The position numbers and the translations under genes were made by a program. Below, in pieces: positions 22,895 through 34,410 of a stretch of 64,000 bases of DNA (positions are counted from its first letter, which is position 1; each line of letters opens with the position of its first letter). The notes below the pieces were generated by a model. That model made no database searches and had not been told where the DNA came from. It worked only from the letters and a program-made list of their open reading frames with translations. This DNA is from Usnea hakonensis (lineage: Eukaryota > Ascomycota > Lecanoromycetes > Lecanorales > Parmeliaceae): contig BLJB01000438.1 of the NCBI GenBank assembly GCA_013423325.1, forward strand, positions 29,284 to 93,283, written 5' to 3'.

Positions 22895-23083
22895 TCAAGC
22901 AGCGCACACACACGTGTTGGCGCAGGAAGTGCCTGCTTGGCAGGTGAGAACACCGTCATAGCAGTGACAGTAACTCTTCTCGCAGATGTTGGTGTCGGAT
23001 AGACCCTCTTCGCAAGACACCTTTTCGGCGTACGTCATCGTTAGGGCGGAGAGGACGGCGGCGATTGCGAGAATGAAACGCAT
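22895..23083 (-). CDS. Small secreted 8-Cys protein (effector-like)
   Basis: Single exon, 62 residues from ATG 23083. The first 19 residues are a signal peptide (FILAIAAVLSALTMTYA). The mature part of about 43 residues holds eight cysteines: VSC, NIC, SYC, HC, LTC, TSC, NTC and VC. This would make four disulfides. Size, secretion and Cys content fit fungal effectors, antimicrobial or protease-inhibitor peptides, but no named family is evident. The longer in-frame extension to 23275 is read from leader repeats and I reject it. A TATA-like element sits about 185 bp upstream. Confidence 0.75.
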   Translation of the reverse strand: MRFILAIAAVLSALTMTYAEKVSCEEGLSDTNICEKSYCHCYDGVLTCQAGTSCANTCVCAA

Positions 23084-23111
23084 TTTGGTGGTTGAGATGG
23101 TTTGTTGAAAG

Positions 23112-23225
23112 GGTTGATCGAAAGGATTAATCGGAAAGATTGGTCGGAGAGATTGGTTGAAATGGTTGATCGAAAGGATTAATCGGAGAGACTGGTCGGA
23201 GAATTTGGTTGATCGGAAAGGTTGC
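23112..23225 (-). repeat. 52-bp tandem repeat in the leader of the 8-Cys gene
   Basis: Two copies of GGTTGATCGAAAGGATTAAT plus flank start at 23112 and 23164, with a partial third. Within them a shorter degenerate unit (GATTGGTCGGAGA) also recurs. It lies between the TATA-like element and the ATG, so it is probably transcribed. Confidence 0.8.
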
Positions 23226-23264
23226 TTGAGTTGAATTTTTTTTTTCGGGGCCTTCCTCTCGACA

Positions 23265-23272
23265 TATTTATA
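23265..23272 (-). promoter_or_regulatory. TATA-box-like element
   Basis: TATAAATA on the minus strand, about 185 bp upstream of the ATG of the 8-Cys protein gene. Confidence 0.4.
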
Positions 23273-23360
23273 CATCGAACTCTTCGAAGGATTCTTACCT
23301 CTTGCATTGGCATCGCAGAAATTCCCCGAATTGTATCATCCCTCGACACTATCTGGCCAG

Positions 23361-23830
23361 TGAAAAAAAGGCCTCGGGCACCCTCAGCCGTCACCATGCC
23401 GCCGCATTGCATGTTGGGGGCAGGACCTCATGACGACAAGGATCGATTACTGCTGTTGCATGTCTGACGAGTGCCGTACGGCAAGAGAAAAAAAGGCCTC
23501 GGGCACCCTCGGCCATCACCATGCCGCCGCATTGCATGTTGGAGGAAGGACCTCATGACGACAAGGATCAATCACTGCTAATTCATGTCTGACGAGTGCA
23601 GTACGGCAAGGAAAAAAAAAGATCTTGGATACCCTCAGCCGTCACTACACCGCTGGATGGCATGTCGGAGGGAGGACCTCATGACCGATTCCTGCTATTT
23701 CATGTCTGACGAGTGCAGTACGGCAATGAAAAAAAGACCTTGGACACGTCTGCCATATTACATGTAAGGGGGAGGACCTCATGACGAGAAGGATCGATTC
23801 TGGCTGTTTCGTATCCGAGAGCATTCCGCC
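23361..23830 (+). repeat. Four-copy minisatellite, about 115-126 bp period
   Basis: Each copy has an A-run, GGCCTCGGGCACCCTC or a mutated form (starts near 23370, 23495, 23621 and 23736), then CATGCCGCC, GGAGGACCTCATGACGA and GTCTGACGAGTGC(A/C)GTACGGCA. Copies 1 and 2 are close; copies 3 and 4 have diverged and shortened. Confidence 0.9.
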
Positions 23831-24248
23831 AATCGGTGACTATTGAGACTGCTGTGAAGGTTGTAACAGGGATGTTCGTGAGCATATGCTGCCACGCATT
23901 TTGTAGACTCACTAGTTGTTACAGGCGCCTGATTCCGACTGAGCATTGCTTTGGAGAAAATGTTCACGAGTTCACAACACAAACCAAAAACGGCGGCCCT
24001 TGCTCTGTCTCTTTGTTCCGAGTCGTCAATTTCGGGTATGAGGGAGTTATGCCACGCCAATTTTTCTGTTTGATCCGTCCTTTGTCGAAGGCGTTTACTG
24101 TCCCATGTCATCGTGCAGTATAGGAGGGATTGTGTTGGGCTAATTTCCCCAATGTTGGTCACGTTACGATTCGGTATTTGCTCTCATCTGTGCCTTATCA
24201 AGCCTATGGTCGTCTTTCTCTATCTCACGCCAACTTTTGTTATGGCAT
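23831..24248. other. Intergenic region
   Basis: Frames are open on both strands without recognisable motifs. No gene is supported. Confidence 0.4.
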
Positions 24249-24555
24249 AGGGATCATTACGTGGTATCCGGCTTACTGTTTAAATATAAGGGTCAGTACG
24301 TTAATGCCTGTTATAACATGAGGATCACTCCGTTGATATCCGACTTGCTGTTATGATCGCCGAAGTAGGGATGAGGGTTGGTGATTTCGTATATAGCGCC
24401 ATCGCATCTTTCATTTCAGCAGTTTCGGTGGTTTCATACGTGGATTCCGAAACACAGGAATTGGGTGCACGGGCATGGCCATATAAGGATCATGACGTTC
24501 GTACCCGGATTACTGTTATAACACAAGGATCATCCCCACACAATATAGGATTCAT
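24249..24555 (+). repeat. Degenerate satellite-like repeat
   Basis: A unit of about 40-45 bp with GGATCAYNACGT, a TATCCGRCTTACTG-like core and TTATAACA recurs near 24249, 24291, 24323 and 24488. Spacing is irregular. Confidence 0.6.
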
Positions 24556-26498
24556 CCTCCGACATCCGAAGGATTCGTACAAGGCTAAGCGCTAAAACAT
24601 CACTGGCTACCTCGGATACTCTTCCTATTCCGGAAGCCTTAGCGCTCACTCAGCACGCCGATGGATTTTTTCGCGAAGTGGGTGCTAGTACCACTCGGCC
24701 ACAACAGAGCCCCGCACCCCTCCAAGACGGAATGTCGTACCGAAATCAAGCGGTCGGCCGGAGAATTAATCTAGCTGATGAGTAGGATAAGTAGATACCT
24801 GTATTACGTGCCGTTGAATTCATAAGCGGAGCGAATGTCGCTCGAGTTGATAGGAGTTACTCCAATACTCTATATAAAAATACTTCATTTGCCTAATAGC
24901 GGTGTATGTCCGGCTGATCTTCTCTATCATGTCTACTTAATCGGTGCTTGGCGCTTGTAAAGCTCTCCAGTTCGGATCTATATGTCCTCCCCAATCCTTC
25001 TCGCTTGGCCGCTACCTACTGGCCCAGAAAGAGGTATTCCTCGGCTCCGATAGAGCCATAAAGGGCCGGAGAGCCAGCACGCTGGACACCGATGCTCTCT
25101 ACAATCATGTTCATCATGGTTTAAGGAACCGTATCGTTATCCAAGCCGATCGCTGTCATTCGTGCATGTTCATTGAACTTGCTTCTCTACTTTGGAACCG
25201 TGGGACGAGATAGGTTGGATAGAACCCATATTGGAGATATCATACGCGAACACTTAACTGATTCCTGGCATCGAGGTGCTTCCTCGCTCTGTCAAAAGGT
25301 TGGGGATAAGCCCGCGAACTTAGCGTTGCTTTCGACGCACTAGTCCTCTGGACACAGCGGAGACCAGCGACGCTATCATAGAAATTTTCTATATCAAGTG
25401 AGGTGTTGCATTTTTTCCAAGGTTGGAGATGACAGCTTTCCAAAGAACGCATAGTAGATAGATTTCTAATCGTCTCTAATGTTGTACAGATAGCGTCTGA
25501 TTAGCTCAAATTTTCAGCATCTCTGTTGCGCCCGCTGGAGGATGCACTTACCTACATCATCGTATTGATAGCCCATGTCATATTCCGCATGAGCCCCCGC
25601 AGACCGGGGATCCCACGGAGCTGCGGGTGACGCAATTAATTAGAGTTAGTACTACTGGATCTTACGGTATATCTCGCTATTATTGGGCTTCTTTTTATTA
25701 GGATATTGTTCGACTAGATGTACTCTTAGTTTAGAGTCGACCTTTGCTTGTGGTCAAGGCATTAGTCTGAATTGGTAACATCTATGTCGCAGTTGTTAAG
25801 GACAACTGAGGACAAAAACGTACAGCAGCTAGTATTCGCTGGTCCTGAGAATGTGTCAGAGGGCTGAAGACCAGGGGATGGGCGGAGAACTTACGTCACC
25901 GACCCAACTACCCGATCTGAGGCTTATCTTTGGCTGAGCGGACGGGAAGCCGAGTTCTCGACAGTCTGTGGCCGTATGTGCCAAAGGACCTTTTCTTAAA
26001 ATATATATTCATTATTCAATTGATTTACAACCCCATGAGCAGATAGATCGTCTTCCAAAAACACCGATTGCGAGTCCCACTTCGCCATTAGATATGTAGG
26101 ATTGAGGAAGTGAGGATTGGCAATGGTGAGTAGGGTGGGTGTTTGATGATTGGGGGTAGGGTTGTTTTTCTGGGAGATGGAAGAGGGAAAGGGAGTGGCG
26201 GTTGAAACGGGCGAAATGTGTGAGGGGATGTATTCGGTTGGGGAATATCCTGGCGGATCAGGGTAGGGTGGGTGCTTCGCTTTCTTTTGTAGGTGTGCGG
26301 GGTAGAAGTTTGCTATAGGATACGGCTTGGAATCACGAGGAGGATGGGAAGGAAGGAGTGGGTGGGGTATGTCGTTGATTGACTGATCACTGATAATTCG
26401 ATGGATGCGGAATCCGAGGTCTTTCGAAAGATGACGAAAAGAAAGTCTACTTTTCTCTCAGACTATAGAAACATCCTACTCATAGACTTCAAGACGTA
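24556..26498. other. Long gene-free region
   Basis: No gene is supported. A segment at about 24640-24720 has a box-A-like sequence on the minus strand (see findings), and a plus-strand open frame at 24944-25213 matches nothing I know. The rest looks like decayed intergenic DNA. Confidence 0.4.
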
Positions 26499-28922
26499 TC
26501 ATTTCAACGCTTTGGCATCATTCCAAGCTTCCACGACCTCGAGGACGGATTCAATGTGCTTCATCTCCAATGTTTCGGAATTCTCCCGCGCGATGCTGCG
26601 GGCGCTGCCGACGGCGTGTTTGATCTGGATAAGAGAGGTAGTGTCAGTCTGATCTTGAGAGGGTAAAGAAAACTGGTAGTGTACGTACCTGTCGCCCGTT
26701 CATGACGTGTTGGGATAGGGTGGAGAGGTCGGAAGAGCTGATGCGGCCATCGGCGCGCGATGTGAACATCTTCCAGATGGAGAGGCGTGCGGAGGCGTCG
26801 AGGTCGGGGTAGTGGATGGAGAAGTGGATACGACCTGCATAGAGTGGTCAGTGCGAAGCCTTCTTTCCGCACATTCGGAAGATAATAGATGTAGACTTAC
26901 TTTCAAATGCTGGATCACAGTCTGCGATGCGGTTGGTGGTGAGGATGAGGATTCCTTGGAAGTATTCCAGTTGCCGGAGGAATATCGAGACTAGTGCGTT
27001 TCGGGCTACGTCTTTGGTGTCACGCTCCTGGAGGAATACGTCTGCTTCGTCCAGTAGCAGTACAGCGGACCATCGATGGGATAGTTCCAGGATTAGCGTT
27101 AATTGCTTGTCGACTTTTTCTACGTCTGTACCAAGCTCACCGGCGCTGACAGCGTACAGTGGCCTCTTGGTGACTTCCGCAACAGCTTCTGCTGTAAGCG
27201 TCTTGCCACATCCCGGACGACCGCTTAGCAGCCCGATGAGACCGAGACCTTTGCCTTGGATGACATCGTCGTAGCCGGTGCTTTTGGACGAATGCTGCTT
27301 GACAAGAGAATGGATCAGTGTCTTCTGTTTTGCGCCAATGACAAGGGAGTGGAATGGCTCGTCAGTCCAAACAACTTCTTGTAACCGAGAGACTGGAAAG
27401 CCGCCCCATTTCTTGTCTCCGAAGCCGAAGCCGCCTACGAAAGGTGCACAGATGAGGTGTTGGTCGTCGGTGAGTTGCGTCCTGTCCAGCGTAGACTGCA
27501 CGGTTGGGATACATGCCCAGTTGGGGTTGTAAGCCCGGAACGAGGTAGTGTCGATCATTGCACGGCCGTGGGTGCTGAATTTGAAACGATTCACCTCGTA
27601 TCGATCGTTCATCGTTTCTCGCATAGCTGGCCCGCTAGTCTCCCAGTATGTGTTGCCGATCATACGGGCGTACTTCTTGCCTCGCTCCGTTACTTCTTGA
27701 CGTATTTGCTCTGAATTTTGCGCGTACTCCAGAGGGTAGACGATGAGATCCTGGATTCTTCTCGCGCCGTCGTAGTAGTCGATCTCCAGGTCGGAGTAGA
27801 GATCGGGTCGGCTGGCTATGCCGAGGTCTTTGGTGTAGCCAAATTTGAGCCCGTCGTCGGCAATCATGTCGCACATGACGTGGAAATAAGGCGTTCCATC
27901 TTTGCGGTAACGCTGACGCATGCGACGCATCATTAATATCTGAGGCTGTTCGGTGTACTGGTGAAAATGATACATCATGCAATTCGGTGTGAATAAGGCC
28001 CAAAGAAGGGCCCACGTGATCTCATTTGCTGGAAGCAGATTTTCCAGGCTGGAGATGTTGTTTCCGTGCTGCTCTTCTACGTACTGCAGTGCAACAGAGA
28101 GGTCAGCTATGATGGAGGAATCCGGGGATTCTTTCTTTTCTTCGAGTGATAGCCTGTCTTTCAGGGCGAATCGAGAGTGGAAGAAGAGAGATGGATCGGC
28201 CTAGACATCCCATGGTATTATCAGTAAACACAGTACGTACATAGCCAAGAGAAGGAAGAGTTATATTCCCCAAGAAAGAGAGCCACTGGATTGAGCTGAG
28301 CATCCTTCGTCCCAACAGTCATATTGCTTGCCTCAGAAGCAGAATGCAAGATTTGACACATGCGACTTCCAGTGGATGCATAAAGACTACTTCTGGTCCG
28401 CAAAAAGGGCAAAATATATCTCCAAGATGAACTCCAACTTACAAATGGAGGCTCCTTGAGGAGCGACAGACCCTCGACATCTTTGTTGATCTCGATGAGA
28501 ATGTCACGCAAAGCCGGACTTTTGACGTCGACCTCTGTGTGGGTGTGCTGGCCTTTATGATTGATGATACGTCTTTCGACTAGGACAGGCTTCTTCCTGT
28601 CAAGCTTTTTGTCGGGTTTCCCAGACTTGACAAGCTTTGTGGTATACGTCCGCCTGGCATAGTCAGCATTGGGATCAGGTTTTCTTGAGAAATCGCGAGC
28701 TCACAGATCGAATCTGTCACGCTATTATCAGTGACACTTCAAGTGCGCATGGCTTGTATTGCGAGCGAGCTAGACTCACACTTCGGCGTATCGTAAGATA
28801 CGGCTTGGAGGTGATTTTCCTGAAACTGTCTTGTCTTTCTCATCCTCCTTCACATTTGTGACGGCGACTTGCACCCCATTCTTCACATCTTGTTTGCCGC
28901 TATCGAGAGCGATCTCACCCAT
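26499..28922 (-). CDS. AAA+ ATPase of the fungal DUF7025-AAA type
   Basis: Six predicted exons: 28780-28922, 28705-28713, 28443-28653, 26901-28200, 26689-26834 and 26499-26624, giving 644 residues. The N-terminal half is the conserved region of fungal AAA proteins (LRDILIEINKDVEGL, DPSLFFHSRF, LENLLPANEITWALLWAL, YEVNRFKFSTHGRAMID). The ATPase core has Walker A GRPGCGKT near 448-455, Walker B LLLDEAD near 502-508, a sensor-1 LTTNR, and an arginine-finger/lid region RIHFSIHYPDLDA. Such proteins are thought to remodel proteins or complexes, but their targets are unknown. Exon 2 is only 9 nt. The gene is head-to-head with the NACHT gene, sharing a 743-bp upstream region. Confidence 0.85.
28201..28442 (-). 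other. Long intron (242 nt) of the AAA gene
   Basis: Donor GTAAGT directly after codons for KEPPF and acceptor TGTCTAG before ADPSLFF. It is about four times the length of other introns here. Part of it is an open frame, but joining PPF to ADPS matches the family spacing. Confidence 0.65.
28705..28713 (-). other. Predicted 9-nt micro-exon of the AAA gene
   Basis: ATTCGATCT is flanked by CAG and GTGAGC. It joins RILRYAEV and RTYTTKL through VFDL and restores the frame; skipping all nine bases would also keep frame but lose three residues. Confidence 0.6.
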
Positions 28923-29665
28923 GGCTGCAATTTGAGCTTCGTTTCTTCTCGTATCCAACGTTTTGCGCAAAGTCCCAGTGGACTAGGACTGCGGATCTTC
29001 TTATCGATCAAAGAAACGAGCGTCTGCTGGAGACTTCAAAAGCTATGGACTAAGACTGACATTATATGAGCTCCCGACAACAGCGCTCGCAAATTTAGGC
29101 GCAGACATCACAATACTGTGTGGCTGTGTGTGGCTGTGTGTGGCTTGGAAGCGGACACGCCGAAGATATTCCTTTTTCTGCTGACCAATTAGCTTGATAC
29201 GGTTAGCGTGGGGCTGAAGTGCCAAGCAGAACCCAGTCTAAACGCGCTTCAGCTCCACTCAACATGCAAATGACACCGAAAAGGCAGGTTCTTTTGACGA
29301 GGCAGATTCAGGCGCGGAGCACAAGTGTCCTTGGAAAATTCTGGCTCTGACAGCTTGGATCGATGAGGTTGATTACTTGGAGGCTTAGCGTGTCTTAAGT
29401 CTGGACGAGGCGCAGAATCCTAGCATTTCTGACCAATCACTACGATTGAATAAATATTTCGACTTCGACTTGATTTTAGTGCAGTGGCTGACGGCTTATC
29501 TACTTTAGCTGCCTAACGCTAGAGGACTCACCCGCGAGCGGGTCGTACTACAGGTATATCAGGCTCATTTCCACGGGGGAGATGGCTCTGCGAATTCGTT
29601 GATGCTCCACAGGAAGCTGCGAGTAACTTACAACTTTCTTGTCTAAAAAGTGACAATTATCGACC
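28923..29665. promoter_or_regulatory. Shared upstream region of the divergent AAA and NACHT genes
   Basis: A 743-bp region between two start codons facing away from each other. It includes a GTGTGGCT repeat at 29117-29145. No separate gene is supported. Confidence 0.45.
29117..29145 (+). repeat. (GTGTGGCT)n microsatellite
   Basis: Three to four GTGTGGCT units in the AAA/NACHT upstream region. Confidence 0.85.
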
Positions 29666-32600
29666 ATGGGTGCATTGAAAGACAGGTACGGCAAGGATTT
29701 TCAGAAGAGGTACTGGCTTGTGCTAAGTAACGCAGCACCAGAACTACCTCAGGCTTCCAGAATGCTTTCTACGAATATATTCGTGGTCTGCCTGAAAAAA
29801 AGAGTAAAAGGTCAATGCTGGCGCGGATTGATCTTAACAGCCCTCCTACACCGGAAGATATACAGGAATTGCTTCGCCAGACTGAAGCTAGACATGCTCA
29901 GAAACCATCTGTCAAGATCATGAGAAGAGTTCTGGGCCCAGTAGTCCTAGTTCTAAAAGACTACCACGGTGTCGTCGATACCCTGTCGCAGGCTGATCCA
30001 ACGCCTGCATGTGTCCTCTGGGGTGTTTTGAAGGTCGCTATTGACGGTCTGGGCCGATTCATTGATCTTATCGACAAGATAAAAGCCGAAGTGCTGTCCT
30101 TTTCAGCACAGCTGCGCCGATTAATCTTATACGACGAGCTCTACGGCCAATCAGTGGACATGCAACAGCTCCTGTTCAATTCGTACAAAAATGTCTTTAG
30201 GTTTTGGTGCCGCGTTGACAAGGAGTGCAGCAGATGTGGCATTAATACCCTCTTGCGAGCGTCAACTTCTTTCAGTATAAAGAAAATGCAAGCTATCGTC
30301 GACGACTTAAAAGATGATGCTGATGAGATTGACAAATTCGCTGCTATCTTAGAGGGGCAATATGCCGGAACAGAAAGAATCGAAGCTAGCAACGAGAGAC
30401 AAGAGAACAGAAGAGACCGTGATGAAAGCTCTGCTTGGAGAAAGCAAATGCAGACTGACCGCATCCGATCCTGGCTTGGGGGTCAAACTATCAATGAATC
30501 GACTTTACACAGGCACCGCAACAATCTCGATGTTGATCGGCATGCAACAGGATCACAGACATGCGAATGGCTCTTCAAAGACTCTCAGTTTCAGCATTGG
30601 ATCAAAGGGACGTCTTCCAAGCCAATCCTTTGGTTGTTCGCTGGCCCTGGTTCTGGTAAAAGCATATTATGCTCACACGCCGTTGAATACGTGAGGAGTC
30701 TTGACCACTCCCATGTTCAGTGTCTCCATTTCTATGAATTCGACAACCAGCATACAGCCATTGTCACTGCCCGAAATTTAGCTACTCAAATCTTTGAAAA
30801 TTACTGGGCCATCTACCAAGATATTCCAGAAGATGTGATGATTGCATCTCAGAAGAGTGGTGCAGATATAATAAATGTATTCGAGTTCATCCGGACCCTC
30901 GTCAGTAAGATTCCCAAGGTCTACATCTTTCTCGATGGTCTTGACGAGGAGTGCACTGCGGCCAGGTGGAAAGAAGCCAGTAAGATTGTTGAGTTTGTCA
31001 ACCTTCTTGCCAAAATCTCTCCCGAAACAATACGAGTCTGGTACAGCTCCCAGGAAAGGCCTGTTATTCGGCAACAGCTAGAGACCCATCTTGTCTTGAA
31101 TGTCAAAGAGCAAATCAGGCTTGCAGTGGATGATCACATCTCTATGAAGGTGCCTGGGATCTGCAATCCAGAAGTAGACCAGGATACCCGAGCCTGGATA
31201 TTGAAAGAGCTAAAGCAACGTGCCGATGGCAACTTCCTTTGGGCAAGTCTAATGCTAAAGACGATCGAGAACGAGGTAAGTAGCTTCGACGAGATGGAGC
31301 GGTTCATCAAGGAAGGTCTGCCAAAAGATCTCGACGCGTACTATCGACGAATCATTGCTCGATATGAAAAACGGGAGCGCGAGTTGACTAGGCAAGATAT
31401 TGTTCTTTGATTATCTTCAACCTAGCGTGCTTATTATCTTAGCAAAATCTTCTCTATAATCACGTTCGCTAGGCGACGTCTTCGAATGACCGAGTTGAGA
31501 GAAGCCATCGGCATAGTCTCTTCCGAGAATCCTAGGTCGTTGCAAAATCGCAACATTCCCTGGCGACAGGCTGTTGAGAAAGCTTTTGCGCCCCTCATCG
31601 AAACGCAGGAAGACCCCGAGAACCAAGGAGAGAGTTTCTGTTATCTCTTCCACAGCACTGTCAGGGACTTCCTAATCCGCAATCGGGATATCTTTCGCCA
31701 AGAGTCACCAGTTCCTGCCATCCATTCAATATCAGAGCTCACGATCGCTAATGCATGTCTTCTGTACTTGTCGCAAGACAGATACTCGCAACTTCTGACA
31801 AGTGAGGCGGAGCAATGGATCACGACAACCAAGGACAACATAAAAGACCACCATCTGCTCACTTACTCTGCAAAGTACTGGGATAAACACTTTGACCAGG
31901 TTGAAGAAACACCCGAGCTTCGTCGAAGAATCGAGGGATTTCTCACGTCGCCAAACTTCCAATCAACCATCCAGCTTCAGAGCCTCTTTGTTCAGGGGCA
32001 TTTCGATGTTTACACGAGCGATCGCTGCTCCCCTGAGCACAAATTCACTAAGCGCGTATTTCCACAATGGTTTGCCAGCCACAGCATGGACAGCTGCTCA
32101 CCATTCTCCTCAGATTATCGAACTTACATCAGTGAGTGGCAAATCCTGCTCGACTGTGCGAATTGCAAGGAGCCTCGATGCTTTCCCCATTCGACAGTAA
32201 AACGATTCAGGGGCGAGCTTGACCGTTGTCTCTGGGGTGCACTAGGTCCTCGAAATTTCTTATCGTCAAATATTGGGCGCTATTCTAGTTTTATGCTATG
32301 CAAACAAGATATTTCAGGATCCATCAAGATGCCATATCAAGAAGCCATATCTCAAGATGGTAAACAAGTTGTGATACTACAGCTGGCAGGTGAACCTACG
32401 GATACAGCAGAGTCGACTTATCACCAAAACACCTGGAATTTGTCAGGACCAGGGTCCGTATTGCTGAGTTTTAATAGTATAATATCAACAAGCGCTGTTC
32501 TTCAGAGATGGATCGACGCTGAGCTGAGGACGACATCTTTCACCGAGGACCTTTCCTTTTTGCGGCTAGGTTCTCAAATCTTTGCCCTTAACAGCGCAGG

Positions 32601-34410
32601 CGAGTATATCGCAGTGTCTGGCTTGGACACGACATATGAATATCCAAACTCGTGCTTTGAAGATATCACATGCCGAGCCTCGCTCCTCGTTGTAGCGTCA
32701 AGACGGAAGATGCCAGCAGTCATGAAATTTCGTGGTCGTGAAGTAACCAAAGCGAACCGCTCTTCCGAAAACTCACTCGAGAAGTCAGACGACGGACACC
32801 TGGACTCGGGTTTGGGCAAAGAATTGAGCATCACAGAGTGTCGGCACTGCTCTCGCGACCCATCCAAAAGTAACCACGCTTCGGACACTTCTCCTGGAAA
32901 AGATGAAGCTTCCAGTAGAGGAGATGATAGCGAGAGTAATTCATCTAGTCTCTGCGAAGATATCTCAGACTGGAACTCAGCGGAGGAGAGCTGGAGTGAG
33001 GGATCTACTGAGGTAGATGAGCTAGGCAACCCGTTGACCTCGTCAAGTGAATGTAGTTCAGACTCCAGCGAAGCAGATGTAGACAGCGACGAGGAAAGGG
33101 AGACCCCGGAAGACGAAGCCGCCTCCGACACTGCCGTCCATAGCTATGGTCAACTGTACGAAGAATCTGATAGCGACGGTGAAGACATCGACTTTGACTG
33201 CGGTTCGGAGGACGAATCGTATGACGGAGATTATGATTCGGACGTGAGTGACGCGAATAACCATGAGGAAGACCTTCGCTGGGATAGTGATGATGAAGAG
33301 AGACTAGTCAGACGTATGGCATATTCGAAACAGGACAGGAAACGTGGTGCCAAGATAGAGCAAGGCGTACTTGCGATTTATGACACAAGCTCCAGTCCTC
33401 CCACTCAAATCTTCCGATTCACACAGCCATTACCGATCATGCTCTACGACTCTCCGCCAGCAATTCATCCGACGAGGTCGCTCGTTGTGTGGCCGCTGTG
33501 TGGAGGTGATGTCCTATTTGTGGACTACCTGGAAAAGTCATACTTCATTAGAAGAGCCAGAACCACAACAAGGAAGAGTAAGTCTTCATCATGTCTAGTG
33601 CTTTGAATATGCTTCATTGAACGCCTATACTGACATCTCCGTCAAGCCCGCCACGTCTTCATGAAATGTCACTTCTCACCATGCTCAAAGTACCTACATA
33701 TCGCATCACTTGAAGCGCAACAAATGAAGCAGTCTCGCTCCGAGATAAAGGCGGGAACCAAACCCCGTCTAGCTCTATCCGCATTCATCTCCACTCACCG
33801 CTGTTCAACTCGAAAAACAACACGAAGCCCACCAACGCTTGTACATCGCGTGAAGGTCATTCTCGGAAGCACTACTTCTCTCTGCCCTACCAGGATGCCT
33901 ATTGAAGTCACCTGGGCGGAAAAAGAGGTCTATCTCTCTAGTAGCAGCGAGTCAAACCTACTGAAACTCCTGCGTGTTGACCTATTCCCACCCGCAAAAG
34001 AATCTGCAGCTGCAGAATACAACGCCGTCTCCGTCCCCAAACTCCCAATCCTCCTCCCCGAATCAGCTCGCTCCCGCTCAGTGCACTACTACCCACCACA
34101 AGCCAACACCACCCACGCGCTCATCCTCATAGGAAGCTGGGCGTCGAAGCCAGATTCCGACAATGACAAGTCCTCCCGAGAAGATGGCCCCGAAGAATAT
34201 GATACCATTCAAGGCCTCCCCGAGCCTTGTTTCCCGCCAATTGGCTTCTATGTAGACGTCGAGAAAGATCTCGGCGGCTGGGGCGCTAGCAATGCGGAAG
34301 AGGAGATTGATAAGGATACGGATAAGGGGCAGTTGAAGCAGAAGATGGAGATTTTTGCCGCCGAGGACGATTGCGATATTGAGCATTATTTCTTTACGAA
34401 GAGGAGGTGA
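29666..34410 (+). CDS. NACHT-type STAND NTPase (NLR-like)
   Basis: Predicted exons are 29666-29685, 29742-31391, 31443-33577 and 33647-34410, giving 1,522 residues. The first exon is the least sure. The N-terminal region (to about 290) is the alpha-helical kind found before fungal NACHT domains (LKDYHGVVDTLSQADPTPA, CVLWGVLKVAID). The NACHT core follows: Walker A LFAGPGSGKS near 308, Walker B VYIFLDGLDEE, YSSQERP and the winged-helix-like block FARRRLRMTELREAIG. Residues about 990-1175 are a Ser/Asp/Glu-rich disordered segment. The end (from MKCHFSPCSKYLHIASLE) resembles the WD/propeller-like tail of related proteins. Such proteins act as intracellular sensors in heterokaryon incompatibility or innate defence. 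The frame from exon 2 to 3 closes only with a GC-AG intron. Confidence 0.8.
31392..31442 (+). other. Predicted GC-AG intron (51 nt) of the NACHT gene
   Basis: Donor AG|GCAAGA, acceptor ATCTTAG. Without it the frame meets TGA at 31408 and TAG at 31423. With it ERELT joins SKIFSIITFARRRLRM in the right phase, as expected for this family. No GT donor nearby gives phase 2. Confidence 0.65.

Noticed and set aside
23084..23275. N-terminal extension of the 8-Cys protein
   Set aside because: The extra residues are read from leader tandem repeats, and the internal ATG opens directly into a signal peptide.
31261..31300. Strong GTAAGT donor at 31276 in the NACHT gene
   Set aside because: Reading through gives the conserved SSFDEMERFIKEGLP block, so splicing here would remove family sequence.
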